From positions 1,085,001 through 1,149,000 of the forward strand of contig CALSEQ010000033.1 in assembly GCA_943735955.1 (NCBI GenBank): 64,000 bases of DNA, in the 5' to 3' direction. Below the pieces are notes generated by a model, which saw only the letters and a list, made by a program, of their open reading frames with translations, was not told the origin of the DNA and ran no database searches. Positions within the stretch are counted from its first letter, which is position 1; every line of letters begins with the position of its first letter. Both the position numbers and the translations under genes were made by a program. Positions 29,701 through 44,836 of the stretch are shown piece after piece. The DNA comes from Piscicola geometra. Its lineage: Eukaryota; Annelida; Clitellata; Hirudinida; Piscicolidae.

Positions 29701-31890
29701 ATATGTAAATATGCAATATATGTAAATATGCAATATATGTAAATATGCAAATATGCAATATATGCATATATGCAATATATGCAAATATGCAATATATGTA
29801 AATATGCTATATATGTAAATATGCAATATATGTAAATATGCAATATATGTAAATATGCAATAAATGTAAATATGCAATATATGTAATAATGCAATATATG
29901 TAAATATGCAATATATGTAAATATGCAATATATGTAAATATGCAATATATGTAAATATGCAAATATGCAATATATGCAAATATGCAATATATGCTAATAT
30001 GCAATATATGTAATTATGCAATATATGTAAATATGCAATATATGTAAGTATGCAATATATGTAAATATGCAGTATACGTAAATATGCAATATATGTAAAT
30101 ATGCAAATATGCAATATATGCAAATATGCAATATATGCAAATATGCAATATATGCAAATATGCAATATATGTAAATATGCAATATATGTAAATATGCAAT
30201 ATATGTAAATATGCAATATATGTAAATATGCAATATATGTGAATATGCAATATATGTATATATGCAATATATGTAAATATGCAATATATGCAAATATGCA
30301 ATATATGTAAATATGCAATATATGTAAATATGCAATATATGTAAATATGCAATATATGTAAATATGCAATATATGTAAATATGCAATATATGTAAATATG
30401 CAAATATGCAATATATGCAAATATGCAATATATGCAAATATGCAATATATGTAAATATGCTATATATGTAAATATGCAATATATGTGAATATGCAATATA
30501 TGTAAATATGCAATATATGTAAATATGCAATATATGTAATAATGCAATATATGTAAATATGCAATATATGTAAATATGCAATATATGTAAATATGCAATA
30601 TATGTAAATATGCAATATATGTAAATATGCAATATATGTAAATATGCATTATATGTAAATATGCAATTATTGTAAATATGCAATATATGTAAATATGCAA
30701 TATATGTAAATATGCAAATATGCAATATATGCAAATATGCAATATATGCAAATATGCAATATATGTAAATATGCTATATATGTAAATATGCAATATATGT
30801 GAATATGCAATATATGTAAATATGCAATATATGTAAATATGCAATATATGTAATAATGCAATATATGTAAATATGCAATATATGTAAATATGCAATATAT
30901 GTAAATATGCAAATATGCAATATATGCAAATATGCAATATATGCAAATATGCAATATATGTAAATATGCTATATATGTAAATATGCAATATATGTAAATA
31001 TGCAATATATGTAAATATGCAATATATGTAAATATGCAATATATGTAATAATGCAATATATGTAAATATGCAATATATGTAAATATGCAATATATGTAAA
31101 TATGCAAATATGCAATATATGCAAATATGCAATATATGCTAATATGCAATATATGTAATTATGCAATATATGTAAATATGCAAGATATGTAAGTATGCAA
31201 TATATGTAAATATGCAGTATACGTAAATATGCAATATATGTAAATATGCAAATATGCAATATATGCAAATATGCAATATATGCAAATATGCAATATATGC
31301 AAATATGCAATATATGTAAATATGCAATATATGTAAATATGCAATATATGTAAAGATGCAATATATGTAAATATGCAATATATGTGAATATGCAATATAT
31401 GTATATATGCAATATATGTAAATATGCAATATATGCAAATATGCAATATATGTAAATATGCAATATATGTAAATATGCAATATATGTAAATATGCAATAT
31501 ATGTAAATATGCAATATATGTAAATATGCAATATATGTAAATATGCATTATATGTAAATATGCAATTATTGTAAATATGCAATATATGTAAATATGCAAT
31601 ATATGTAAATATGCAATATATGTAAATATGCAAATATGCAATATATGCAAATATGCAATATATGCAAATATGCAATATATGTAAATATGCTATATATGTA
31701 AATATGCAATATATGTGAATATGCAATATATGTAAATATGCAATATATGTAAATATGCAATATATGTAATAATGCAATATATGTAAATATGCAATATATG
31801 TAAATATGCAATATATGTAAATATGCAATATATGTAAATATGCAATATATGTAAATATGCAATATATGTAAATATGCATTATATGTAAAT
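26721..31890. repeat. Four-copy higher-order block with 2503- and 2418-bp offsets
   Basis: A block with gtaagtatgc, then gcagtatacg, gtgaatatgc and tgtatatatgc occurs four times, with gtaagt starting at 27541, 28771, 30044 and 31189 (spacings 1230, 1273 and 1145 bp). Copies 1 and 3 share gcaatatatgtaagt, while copies 2 and 4 share gcaagatatgtaagt. Copies 1/3 lie 2503 bp apart and copies 2/4 lie 2418 bp apart. Upstream landmarks (attatgc at 26721/29224, gcatatatgc at 27261/29764) also sit at 2503. Confidence 0.82.
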
Positions 31891-31896
31891 ATGCAA

Positions 31897-34800
31897 TTAT
31901 TGTAAATATGCAATATATGTAAATATGCAATATATGTAAATATGCAATATATGTAAATATGCATTATATGTAAATATGCAAATATGCAATATATGCAAAG
32001 ATGCAATATATGTAAATATGCAATATATGTAAATATGCAATATATGTAAATATGCAATATATGTTAATATGCAATATATGTAAATATGCAATATATTTAA
32101 ATATGCAATATATGTAAATATGCAAATATATGTAAATATGCAATATATGTAAATATGCAATATATGTAAATATGCAATATATGTTAATATGCAATATATG
32201 TAAATATGCAATATATTTAAATATGCAATATATGTAAATATGCAAATATGCAATATATGCAAATATGCAATATATGCAAAGATGCAATATATGTAAATAT
32301 GCAATATATGTAAATATGCATTATATGTAAATATGCAATATATGTAAATATGCAATATATGTAAATATGCAATATATGTAAATATGCATTATATGTAAAT
32401 ATGCAAATATGCAATATATGCAAATATGCAATATATGCAAATATGCAATATATGTAAATATGCAATATATGTAAATATGCAATATATGTAAATATGCAAT
32501 ATATGTAAATATGCAAAATATGTAAATATGCAATATATGTAAATATGCAATATATGTAAATATGCAATATATGTAAATATGCAAATAGGCAATATATGCA
32601 AATATGCAATATAAGCGAATATGCAATATATGTAAATATGCAATATATGTAAATATGCAAATATGCAATATATGTAAATATGCAATATATGCAAATATGC
32701 AATATATGTAAATATGCAATATATGTAAATATGCAATATATGTAAATATGCAATATATGTAAAAATGCAATATATGTAAATATGCAATATATGTAAATAT
32801 GCAATATATGTAAATATGCAAGATATGTAAATATGCAATATATGTAAATATGCAATATATGTAAATATGCAATATATGTAAATATGCAATATATGTAAAT
32901 ATGCAATATATGCAAATATGCAATATATGTAAATATGCAATATATGTGAATATGCAATATATGTAAATATGCAATATATGTAAATATGCAAGATATGTAA
33001 ATATGCAATATATGTAAATATGCAATATATGTAAATATGCAATATATGTAAATATGCAATATATGTAAATATGCAATATATGCAAATATGCAATATATGT
33101 AAATATGCAATATATGTCAATATGCAATATATGTAAATATGCAATATATGTAAATATGCAAGATATGTAAATATGCAATATATGTAAATATGCAATATAT
33201 GTAAATATGCAATATATGTAAATATGCAATATATGTAAATATGCAATTAATGTAAATAAGCAATATATGTAAATATGCAATTTATGTAAATATGCAATAT
33301 ATGTAAATATGCAAGTATGCTATATATGTAAATATGCAATATATGTAAATATTCAATATATGTAAATATGCAATATATGTAAATATGCAATATACGTAAA
33401 TATGCAATATATGTAAATATGCAAATATGCAATATATGCAAATATGCAATATTTGCAAATAAGCAATATATGTAAATATGCAATATATGTAAATATACAA
33501 TATATGTAAATATGCAATATATGTAAATATGCAATATATGTAAAAATGCAATACATGTAAATATGCAATATATGTAAATATGCAAATATGCAATATATGC
33601 AAATATGCAATATATGCAAATATGCAATATATGTAAATATGCAATATATGTAAATATGCAATATATGTAAATATGCAATATATGTAAAGATGCAATATAT
33701 GTAAATATGCAATATATGTAAATATGCAATATATGTAAATATGCAATATATGTAAATATGCAATATATTTAAAGATGCAATATATGTAAATATGCAATAT
33801 ATGTAAATATGCAATATATGTAAATATGCAATATATGTAAATATGCAATATATGTTAATATGCAATATATGTAAATATGCAATATATTTAAATATGCAAT
33901 ATATGTAAATATGCAAATATGCAATATATGCAAATATGCAATATATGCAAATATGCAATATATGTAAATATGCAATATATGTAAATATGCAATAGATGTA
34001 AATATGCAATATATGTAAATATGCAATATATGTAAATATGCAATATATGTAAATATGCAATATATGTAAATATGCAATATATGTAAATATGCAATATATG
34101 TAAATATGCAATATATGCAAATATGCAATATATGTAAATATGCAATATATGTGAATATGCAATATATGTAAATATGCAATATATGTAAATATGCAAGATA
34201 TGTAAATATGCAATATATGTAAATATGCAATATATGTAAATATGCAATATATGTAAATATGCAATATATGTAAATATGCAATATATGCAAATATGCAATA
34301 TATGTAAATATGCAATATATGTGAATATGCAATATATGTAAATATGCAATATATGTAAATATGCAAGATATGTAAATATGCAATATATGTAAATATGCAA
34401 TTATTGTAAATATGCAATATATGTAAATATGCAATATATGTAAATATGCAATATATGTAAATATGCATTATATGTAAATATGCAAATATGCAATATATGC
34501 AAAGATGCAATATATGTAAATATGCAATATATGTAAATATGCAATATATGTAAATATGCAATATATGTTAATATGCAATATATGTAAATATGCAATATAT
34601 TTAAATATGCAATATATGTAAATATGCAAATATATGTAAATATGCAATATATGTAAATATGCAATATATGTAAATATGCAATATATGTTAATATGCAATA
34701 TATGTAAATATGCAATATATTTAAATATGCAATATATGTAAATATGCAAATATGCAATATATGCAAATATGCAATATATGCAAAGATGCAATATATGTAA

Positions 34801-36904
34801 ATATGCAATATATGTAAATATGCATTATATGTAAATATGCAATATATGTAAATATGCAATATATGTAAATATGCAATATATGTAAATATGCATTATATGT
34901 AAATATGCAAATATGCAATATATGCAAATATGCAATATATGCAAATATGCAATATATGTAAATATGCAATATATGTAAATATGCAATATATGTAAATATG
35001 CAATATATGTAAATATGCAAAATATGTAAATATGCAATATATGTAAATATGCAATATATGTAAATATGCAATATATGTAAATATGCAAATATGCAATATA
35101 TGCAAATATGCAATATAAGCGAATATGCAATATATGTAAATATGCAATATATGTAAATATGCAAATATGCAATATATGTAAATATGCAATATATGCAAAT
35201 ATGCAATATATGTAAATATGCAATATATGTAAATATGCAATATATGTAAATATGCAATATATGTAAAAATGCAATATATGTAAATATGCAATATATGTAA
35301 ATATGCAATATATGTAAATATGCAAGATATGTAAATATGCAATATATGTAAATATGCAATATATGTAAATATGCAATATATGTAAATATGCAATATATGT
35401 AAATATGCAATATATGCAAATATGCAATATATGTAAATATGCAATATATGTGAATATGCAATATATGTAAATATGCAATATATGTAAATATGCAAGATAT
35501 GTAAATATGCAATATATGTAAATATGCAATATATGTAAATATGCAATATATGTAAATATGCAATATATGTAAATATGCAATATATGCAAATATGCAATAT
35601 ATGTAAATATGCAATATATGTCAATATGCAATATATGTAAATATGCAATATATGTAAATATGCAAGATATGTAAATATGCAATATATGTAAATATGCAAT
35701 ATATGTAAATATGCAATATATGTAAATATGCAATATATGTAAATATGCAATTAATGTAAATAAGCAATATATGTAAATATGCAATTTATGTAAATATGCA
35801 ATATATGTAAATATGCAAGTATGCTATATATGTAAATATGCAATATATGTAAATATTCAATATATGTAAATATGCAATATATGTAAATATGCAATATACG
35901 TAAATATGCAATATATGTAAATATGCAAATATGCAATATATGCAAATATGCAATATTTGCAAATAAGCAATATATGTAAATATGCAATATATGTAAATAT
36001 ACAATATATGTAAATATGCAATATATGTAAATATGCAATATATGTAAAAATGCAATACATGTAAATATGCAATATATGTAAATATGCAAATATGCAATAT
36101 ATGCAAATATGCAATATATGCAAATATGCAATATATGTAAATATGCAATATATGTAAATATGCAATATATGTAAATATGCAATATATGTAAAGATGCAAT
36201 ATATGTAAATATGCAATATATGTAAATATGCAATATATGTAAATATGCAATATATGTAAATATGCAATATATTTAAAGATGCAATATATGTAAATATGCA
36301 ATATATGTAAATATGCAATATATGTAAATATGCAATATATGTAAATATGCAATATATGTTAATATGCAATATATGTAAATATGCAATATATTTAAATATG
36401 CAATATATGTAAATATGCAAATATGCAATATATGCAAATATGCAATATATGCAAATATGCAATATATGTAAATATGCAATATATGTAAATATGCAATAGA
36501 TGTAAATATGCAATATATGTAAATATGCAATATATGTAAATATGCAATATATGTAAATATGCAATATATGTAAATATGCAATATATGTAAATATGCAATA
36601 TATGTAAATATGCAATATATGCAAATATGCAATATATGTAAATATGCAATATATGTGAATATGCAATATATGTAAATATGCAATATATGTAAATATGCAA
36701 GATATGTAAATATGCAATATATGTAAATATGCAATATATGTAAATATGCAATATATGTAAATATGCAATATATGTAAATATGCAATATATGCAAATATGC
36801 AATATATGTAAATATGCAATATATGTGAATATGCAATATATGTAAATATGCAATATATGTAAATATGCAAGATATGTAAATATGCAATATATGTAAATAT
36901 GCAA
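31897..36904. repeat. Near-identical 2504-bp tandem duplication
   Basis: Bases from about 31897 to 34400 repeat at about 34401 to 36904. All the rare landmarks I compared match, including an extended monomer at 32121/34625 and the aattaatg marker at 33244/35748. The one difference I noticed is aataggcaat at about 32585 against aatatgcaat at about 35089. Such high identity points to a recent event or to an assembly duplication. Confidence 0.85.
32041..32280. repeat. 120-bp local duplication with an extended monomer
   Basis: The lines starting at 32041 and 32161 agree over tatgttaatatgc and atatttaaatatgc at an offset of exactly 120 bp, which is seven monomers plus one base. The extra base lies in tgcaaatatatgtaaa at 32121, where the usual gcaatatatg has become gcaaatatatg. 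The pair is copied at 34545 to 34784 within the 2504-bp duplication. Confidence 0.8.
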
Positions 36905-38150
36905 TATATGTAAATATGCAATATATGTAAATATGCAATATATGTAAATATGCAATTAATGTAAATAAGCAATATATGTAAATATGCAATTTATGTAAAT
37001 ATGCAATATATGTAAATATGCAAGTATGCTATATATGTAAATATGCAATATATGTAAATATTCAATATATGTAAATATGCAATATATGTAAATATGCAAT
37101 ATACGTAAATATGCAATATATGTAAATATGCAAATATGCAATATATGCAAATATGCAATATTTGCAAATAAGCAATATATGTAAATATGCAATATATGTA
37201 AATATACAATATATGTAAATATGCAATATATGTAAATATGCAATATATGTAAAAATGCAATACATGTAAATATGCAATATATGTAAATATGCAAATATGC
37301 AATATATGCAAATATGCAATATATGCAAATATGCAATATATGTAAATATGCAATATATGTAAATATGCAATATATGTAAATATGCAATATATGTAAAGAT
37401 GCAATATATGTAAATATGCAATATATGTAAATATGCAATATATGTAAATATGCAATATATGTAAATATGCAATATATTTAAAGATGCAATATATGTAAAT
37501 ATGCAATATATGTAAATATGCAATATATGTAAATATGCAATAAATGTAAATATGCAATATATGTTAATATGCAATATATGTAAATATGCAATATATTTAA
37601 ATATGCAATATATGTAAATATGCAAATATGCAATATATGCAAATATGCAATATATGCAAATATGCAATATATGTAAATATGCAATATATGTAAATATGCA
37701 ATAGATGTAAATATGCAATATATGTAAATATGCAATATATGTAAATATGCAATATATGTAAATATGCAATATATGTAAATATGCAATATATGTAAATATG
37801 CATTATATGTAAATATGCAAATATGCAATATATGCAAATATGCAATATATGCAAATATGCAATATATGTAAATATGCAATATATGTAAATATGCAATATA
37901 TGTAAATATGCAATATATGTAAATATGCAATATATGTAAATATGCAATCTATGTAAATATGCAATATATGTAAATATGCAATATATGTAAATATGCAAAT
38001 ATGCAATATATGCAAATATGCAATATATGCAAATATGCAATATATGCAAATATGCAATATATGTAAATATGCAATATATGTAAATATGCAAATATGCAAT
38101 ATATGCAAATATGCAATATATGCAAATATGCAATATATGTAAATATGCAA
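35748..38150. repeat. 1205-bp duplication giving a third copy of the domain C core
   Basis: The segment starting with the marker at 35748 recurs from 36953 at an offset of 1205 bp. It matches through gcaagtatgc, gctatatatg, aatattcaat, caatatttgc, caatacatg and tgtaaagatgc. With 33244 this gives three copies of the core. The third copy has caataaatg near 37540, where the earlier ones have caatatatg. Confidence 0.8.
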
Positions 38151-39427
38151 TACATGTAAATATGCAATATATGTAAATATGCAATATAGGCAAATATGCA
38201 ATATATGTAAATATGCAATATATGTAAAGATGCAATATATTTAAATATGCAATATATGTAAATATGCAAGATATGTAAATATGCAATATATGTAAATATG
38301 CAATATATGTAAATATGCAATATATGTAAATATGCAATTAATGTAAATAAGCAATATATGTAAATATGCAATTTATGTAAATTTGCAATATATGTAAATA
38401 TGCAAGTATGCAATATACGCAAATATGCAATATATGCAAATATGCAATATATGTTAATATGCTATATATGTAAATATGCAATATACGTAAATATTCAATA
38501 TATGTAAATATGCAATATATGTGAATATGCAATATACGTAAATATGCAATATATGTAAATATGCAAATATGCAATATATGCAAATATGCAATATATGCAA
38601 ATAAGCATAATATGTAAGTATGCAATATATGTAAATATGCAATATATGTAAATATGCAATATATGTAAATATGCAATATATGTAAATATGCAATATATGC
38701 AAATATGCAATATATGTAAATATGCAATATATGTAAATATGCAATATATGTAAATATGCAATATATGTAAATATGCAATATATGTAAATATGCAATATAT
38801 GTAAAAATGCAATATATGTAAATATGCAATATATGTAAATATGCAATTAATGTAAATAAGCAATATATGTAAATATGCAATATATGTAAATATGCAAGTA
38901 TGCAATATATGCAAATATGCAATATATGCAAATATGCAATATATGTTAAGATGCTATATATGTAAATATGCAATATATGTAAATATTCAATATATGTAAA
39001 TATGCAATATATGTAAATATGCAATATACGTAAATATGCAATATATGTAAATATGCAAATATGCAATATATGCAAATATGCAATATATGCAAATAAGCAA
39101 TATATGTAAATATGCAATATATGTAAATATGCAATATATGTAAATATGCAATATATGTAAATATGCAATATATGTAAAAATGCAATATATGTAAATATGC
39201 AATATATGTAAATATGCAAATATGCAATATATGCAAATATGCAATATATGTAAATATGCAATATATGTAAATATGCAATATATGTAAATATGCAATATAT
39301 GTAAATATGCAATATATGTTAATATGCAATATATGTAAATATGCAATATATGTAAATATGCAATATATGTAAATATGCAATATATGTAAATATGCAAATA
39401 TGCAATATATGCAAATATGCAATATAT

Positions 39428-42400
39428 GCAAAACTGCAATATATGTAAATATGCAATATATGTAAATATGCACTATATGTAAATATGCAATATATGCAAA
39501 TATGCAATATATGCAAAACTGCAATATATGTAAATATGCAATATATGTAAATATGCACTATATGTAAATATGCAATATATGTAAATATGCAATATATGTA
39601 AATATGCAATATATGTAAATATGCACTATATGTAAATATGCAATATATGTAAATATGCAATATATGTAAATATGCAATATATGTAAATATGCAATATATG
39701 TAAATATGCAATATATGTAAATATGCAATATATGTAAATATGCAATATATGTAAATATGCAAATATGCAATATATGCAAATATGCAATATATGCAAATAT
39801 GCAATATATGTAAATATGCAATATATGTAAATATGCAATATATGTAAATATGCAATATATGTAAATATGCAATATATGTAAATATGCAATATATGTAAAT
39901 ATGCAATATATGTAAATATGCAATATATGTAAATATGCAATATATGTAAATATGCAAATATGCAATATATGCAAATATGCAATATATGCAAATATGCAAT
40001 ATATGCAAATATGCAATATATGCAAAACTGCAATATAAGTAAATATGCAATATATGTAAGTATGCAATATATGTAAATATGCAATATATGTAAATATGCA
40101 ATATATGTAAGTATGCAATATATGTAAATATGCAATATATGTAAATATGCAAATATGCAATATATGCAAAGATGCAATAAATGCAAATATGCAATATATG
40201 CAAATATGCAATATATGTAAATATGCAATATATGTAAATATGCAAATATTCAATATATGCAAATATGCAATATATGTAAAAATGCAATATATGTAAATAT
40301 GCAATATATGTAAATATGCAATATATGTAAATATGCAATATATGTAAAGATGCAATATATGTAAATATGCAATATATGTAAATATGCAATATATGTAAAT
40401 ATGCAATATATGTAAATATGCAATATATGTGAATATGCAATATATGTAAATATGCAATATATGTAAATATGCAAATATTCAATATATGCAAATATGCAAT
40501 ATATGTAAAAATGCAATATATGTAAATATGCAATATATGTAAATATGCAATATATGTAAATATGCAATATATGTAAAGATGCAATATATGTAAATATGCA
40601 ATATATGTAAATATGCAATATATGTAAATATGCAATATATGTAAATATGCAATATATGTGAATATGCAATATATGTAAATATGCAATATATTTAAATATG
40701 CAATATATGTAAATATGCAAATATGCAATATATGCAAATATGCAATATATGCAAATATGCAATATATGTAAATATGCAATATATGTAAATACGCAATAGA
40801 TGTAAATATGCAATATATGTAAATATGCAATATATGTAAATATGCAATATATGTAAATATGCAATATATGTAAATATGCAATATATGTAAATATGCAAAT
40901 ATGCATTATATGCAAATATGCAATATATGTAAATATGCAATATATGTAAATATGCAAATATTCAATATATGCAAATATGCAATATATGTAAAAATGCAAT
41001 ATATGTAAATATGCAATATATGTAAATATGCAATATATGTAAATATGCAATATATGTAAAGATGCAATATATGTAAATATGCAATATATGTAAATATGCA
41101 ATATATGTAAATATGCAATATATGTAAATATGCAATATATGTGAATATGCAATATATGTAAATATGCAATATATTTAAATATGCAATATATGTAAATATG
41201 CAAATATGCAATATATGCAAATATGCAATATATGCAAATATGCAATATATGTAAATATGCAATATATGTAAATACGCAATAGATGTAAATATGCAATATA
41301 TGTAAATATGCAATATATGTAAATATGCAATATATGTAAATATGCAATATATGTAAATATGCAATATATGTAAATATGCAAATATGCAATATATGCAAAT
41401 ATGCAATATATGCAAATATGCAATATATGTAAATATGCAATATATGTAAATATGCAAATATGCAATATATCCAAATATGCAATATATGCAAAAATGCAAT
41501 ATATGTAAATATGCAATATATGTAAATATGCAATATATGTAAATATGCAATATATGTAAAAATGCAATATATGTAAATATGCAATATATGTAAATATGCA
41601 ATATATGCAAATATGCAATATATGTAAATATGCAATATATGTAAATATGCAATATATGTAAATATGCAATATATGTAAATATGCAATATATGTAAATATG
41701 CAATATATGTAAAAATGCAATATATGTAAATATGCAATATATGTAAATATTCAATATATGTAAATATGCAATATATGTAAATATGCAATATACGTAAATA
41801 TGCAATATATGTAAATATGCAAATATGCAATATATGCAAATATGCAATATATGCAAATAAGCAATATATGTAAATATGCAATATATGTAAATATGCAATA
41901 TATGTAAATATGCAATATATGTAAATATGCAATATATGTAAAAATGCAATATATGTAAATATGCAATAAATGTAAATATGCAAATATGCAATATATGCAA
42001 ATATGCAATATATGTAAATATGCAATATATGTAAATATGCAATATATGTAAATATGCAATATATGTAAATATGCAATATATGTAAATATGCAATAAATGT
42101 AAATATGCAATATATGTAAATATGCAATATATGTAAATATGCAATATATGTAAATATGCAAATATGCAATATATGCAAATATGCAATATATGCAAAACTG
42201 CAATATATGTAAATATGCAATATATGTAAATATGCACTATATGTAAATATGCAATATATGCAAATATGCAATATATGCAAAACTGCAATATATGTAAATA
42301 TGCAATATATGTAAATATGCACTATATGTAAATATGCAATATATGTAAATATGCAATATATGTAAATATGCAATATATGTAAATATGCAATATATGTAAA

Positions 42401-43450
42401 TATGCAATATATGTAAATATGCAATATATGTAAATATGCAATATATGTAAATATGCAAATATGCAATATATGCAAATATGCAATATATGCAAATATGCAA
42501 TATATGTAAATATGCAATATATGTAAATATGCAATATATGTAAATATGCAATATATGTAAATATGCAATATATGTAAATATGCAATATATGTAAATATGC
42601 AATATATGTAAATATGCAATATATGTAAATATGCAATATATGTAAATATGCAAATATGCAATATATGCAAATATGCAATATATGCAAAACTGCAATATAA
42701 GTAAATATGCAATATATGTAAGTATGCAATATATGTAAATATGCAATATATGTAAATATGCAATATATGTAAATATGCAATATATGTAAATATGCAATAT
42801 ATGTAAATATGCAAATATGCAATATATGCAAATATGCAATATATGCAAAACTGCAATATATGTAAATATGCAATATATGTAAATATGCACTATATGTAAA
42901 TATGCAATATATGCAAATATGCAATATATGCAAAACTGCAATATATGTAAATATGCAATATATGTAAATATGCACTATATGTAAATATGCAATATATGTA
43001 AATATGCAATATATGTAAATATGCAATATATGTAAATATGCAATATATGTAAATATGCAATATATGTAAATATGCAATATATGTAAATATGCAATATATG
43101 TAAATATGCAAATATGCAATATATGCAAATATGCAATATATGCAAATATGCAATATATGTAAATATGCAATATATGTAAATATGCAATATATGTAAATAT
43201 GCAATATATGTAAATATGCAATATATGTAAATATGCAATATATGTAAATATGCAATATATGTAAATATGCAATATATGTAAATATGCAATATATGTAAAT
43301 ATGCAAATATGCAATATATGCAAATATGCAATATATGCAAAACTGCAATATAAGTAAATATGCAATATATGTAAGTATGCAATATATGTAAATATGCAAT
43401 ATATGTAAATATGCAATATATGTAAGTATGCAATATATGTAAATATTCAA
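39428..43450. repeat. aaaactgc sub-block of domain D with a 653-bp duplication
   Basis: gcaaaactgcaatatatg starts at 39428, 39513, 42192, 42277, 42845 and 42930, always as pairs 85 bp (five monomers) apart and followed by gcactatatg. A related form, gcaaaactgcaatataag, starts at 40022, 42684 and 43337. The pairs at 42192 and 42845 and the single copies at 42684 and 43337 share an offset of 653 bp, giving a tandem duplication of about 42.19 to 43.5 kb. Confidence 0.8.
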
Positions 43451-44836
43451 TATATGTAAATATGCAAATATGCAATATATGCAAAGATGCAATAAATGCA
43501 AATATGCAATATATGCAAATATGCAATATATGTAAATATGCAATATATGTAAATATGCAAATATTCAATATATGCAAATATGCAATATATGTAAAAATGC
43601 AATATATGTAAATATGCAATATATGTAAATATGCAATATATGTAAATATGCAATATATGTAAAGATGCAATATATGTAAATATGCAATATATGTAAATAT
43701 GCAATATATGTAAATATGCAATATATGTAAATATGCAATATATGTGAATATGCAATATATGTAAATATGCAATATATTTAAATATGCAATATATGTAAAT
43801 ATGCAAATATGCAATATATGCAAATATGCAATATATGCAAATATGCAATATATGTAAATATGCAATATATGTAAATACGCAATAGATGTAAATATGCAAT
43901 ATATGTAAATATGCAATATATGTAAATATGCAATATATGTAAATATGCAATATATGTAAATATGCAATATATGTAAATATGCAAATATGCAATATATGCA
44001 AATATGCAATATATGTAAATATGCAATATATGTAAATATGCAAATATTCAATATATGCAAATATGCAATATATGTAAAAATGCAATATATGTAAATATGC
44101 AATATATGTAAATATGCAATATATGTAAATATGCAATATATGTAAAGATGCAATATATGTAAATATGCAATATATTTAAATATGCAATATATGTAAATAT
44201 GCAATATATGTAAATATGCAATATATGTGAATATGCAATATATGTAAATATGCAATATATTTAAATATGCAATATATGTAAATATGCAAATATGCAATAT
44301 ATGCAAATATGCAATATATGCAAATATGCAATATATGTAAATATGCAATATATGTAAATACGCAATAGATGTAAATATGCAATATATGTAAATATGCAAT
44401 ATATGTAAATATGCAATATATGTAAATATGCAATATATGTAAATATGCAAATATGCAATATATGCAAATATGCAATATATGCAAATATGCAATATATGTA
44501 AATATGCAATATATGTAAATATGCAAATATGCAATATATGCAAATATGCAATATATGCAAATATGCAATATATGTAAATATGCAATATATGTAAATATGC
44601 AATATATGTAAATATGCAATATATGTAAAAATGCAATATATGTAAATATGCAATATATGTAAATATGCAATATATGTAAATATGCAATATATGTAAATAT
44701 GCAATATATGTAAATATGCAATATATGCAAATATGCAAAATATGTAAATATGCAATATATGTAAATATGCAATATATGTAAATATGCAATATATGTAAAT
44801 ATGCAATATATGTAAATATGCATTATATGTAAATAT

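Larger units (their letters stand above)
12121..31900. repeat. Higher-order repeat domain B (patchwork)
   Basis: This domain lacks the domain A marker. Instead it carries gctatatatg, tgtaattatgc, tgtaaagatgc, caatctatg, gcattatatg and gcaattaatgtaaatatgc in varying combinations. Copies of the same variant strings recur at several local offsets (339, 1780, 941, 1195, 721, 450, 2503 and 2418 bp), so it is a run of separate tandem duplications without one fixed unit length. The major duplications are listed separately. Confidence 0.75.
31897..39300. repeat. Higher-order repeat domain C
   Basis: The marker aattaatgtaaataagc follows a C at 33244, 35748, 36953, 38335 and 38844 (spacings 2504, 1205, 1382 and 509 bp). 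It travels with caatttatg, gcaagtatgc, gctatatatg and aatattcaatatatgtaaat. The same marker set reappears in domain E but not in D. Confidence 0.8.
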
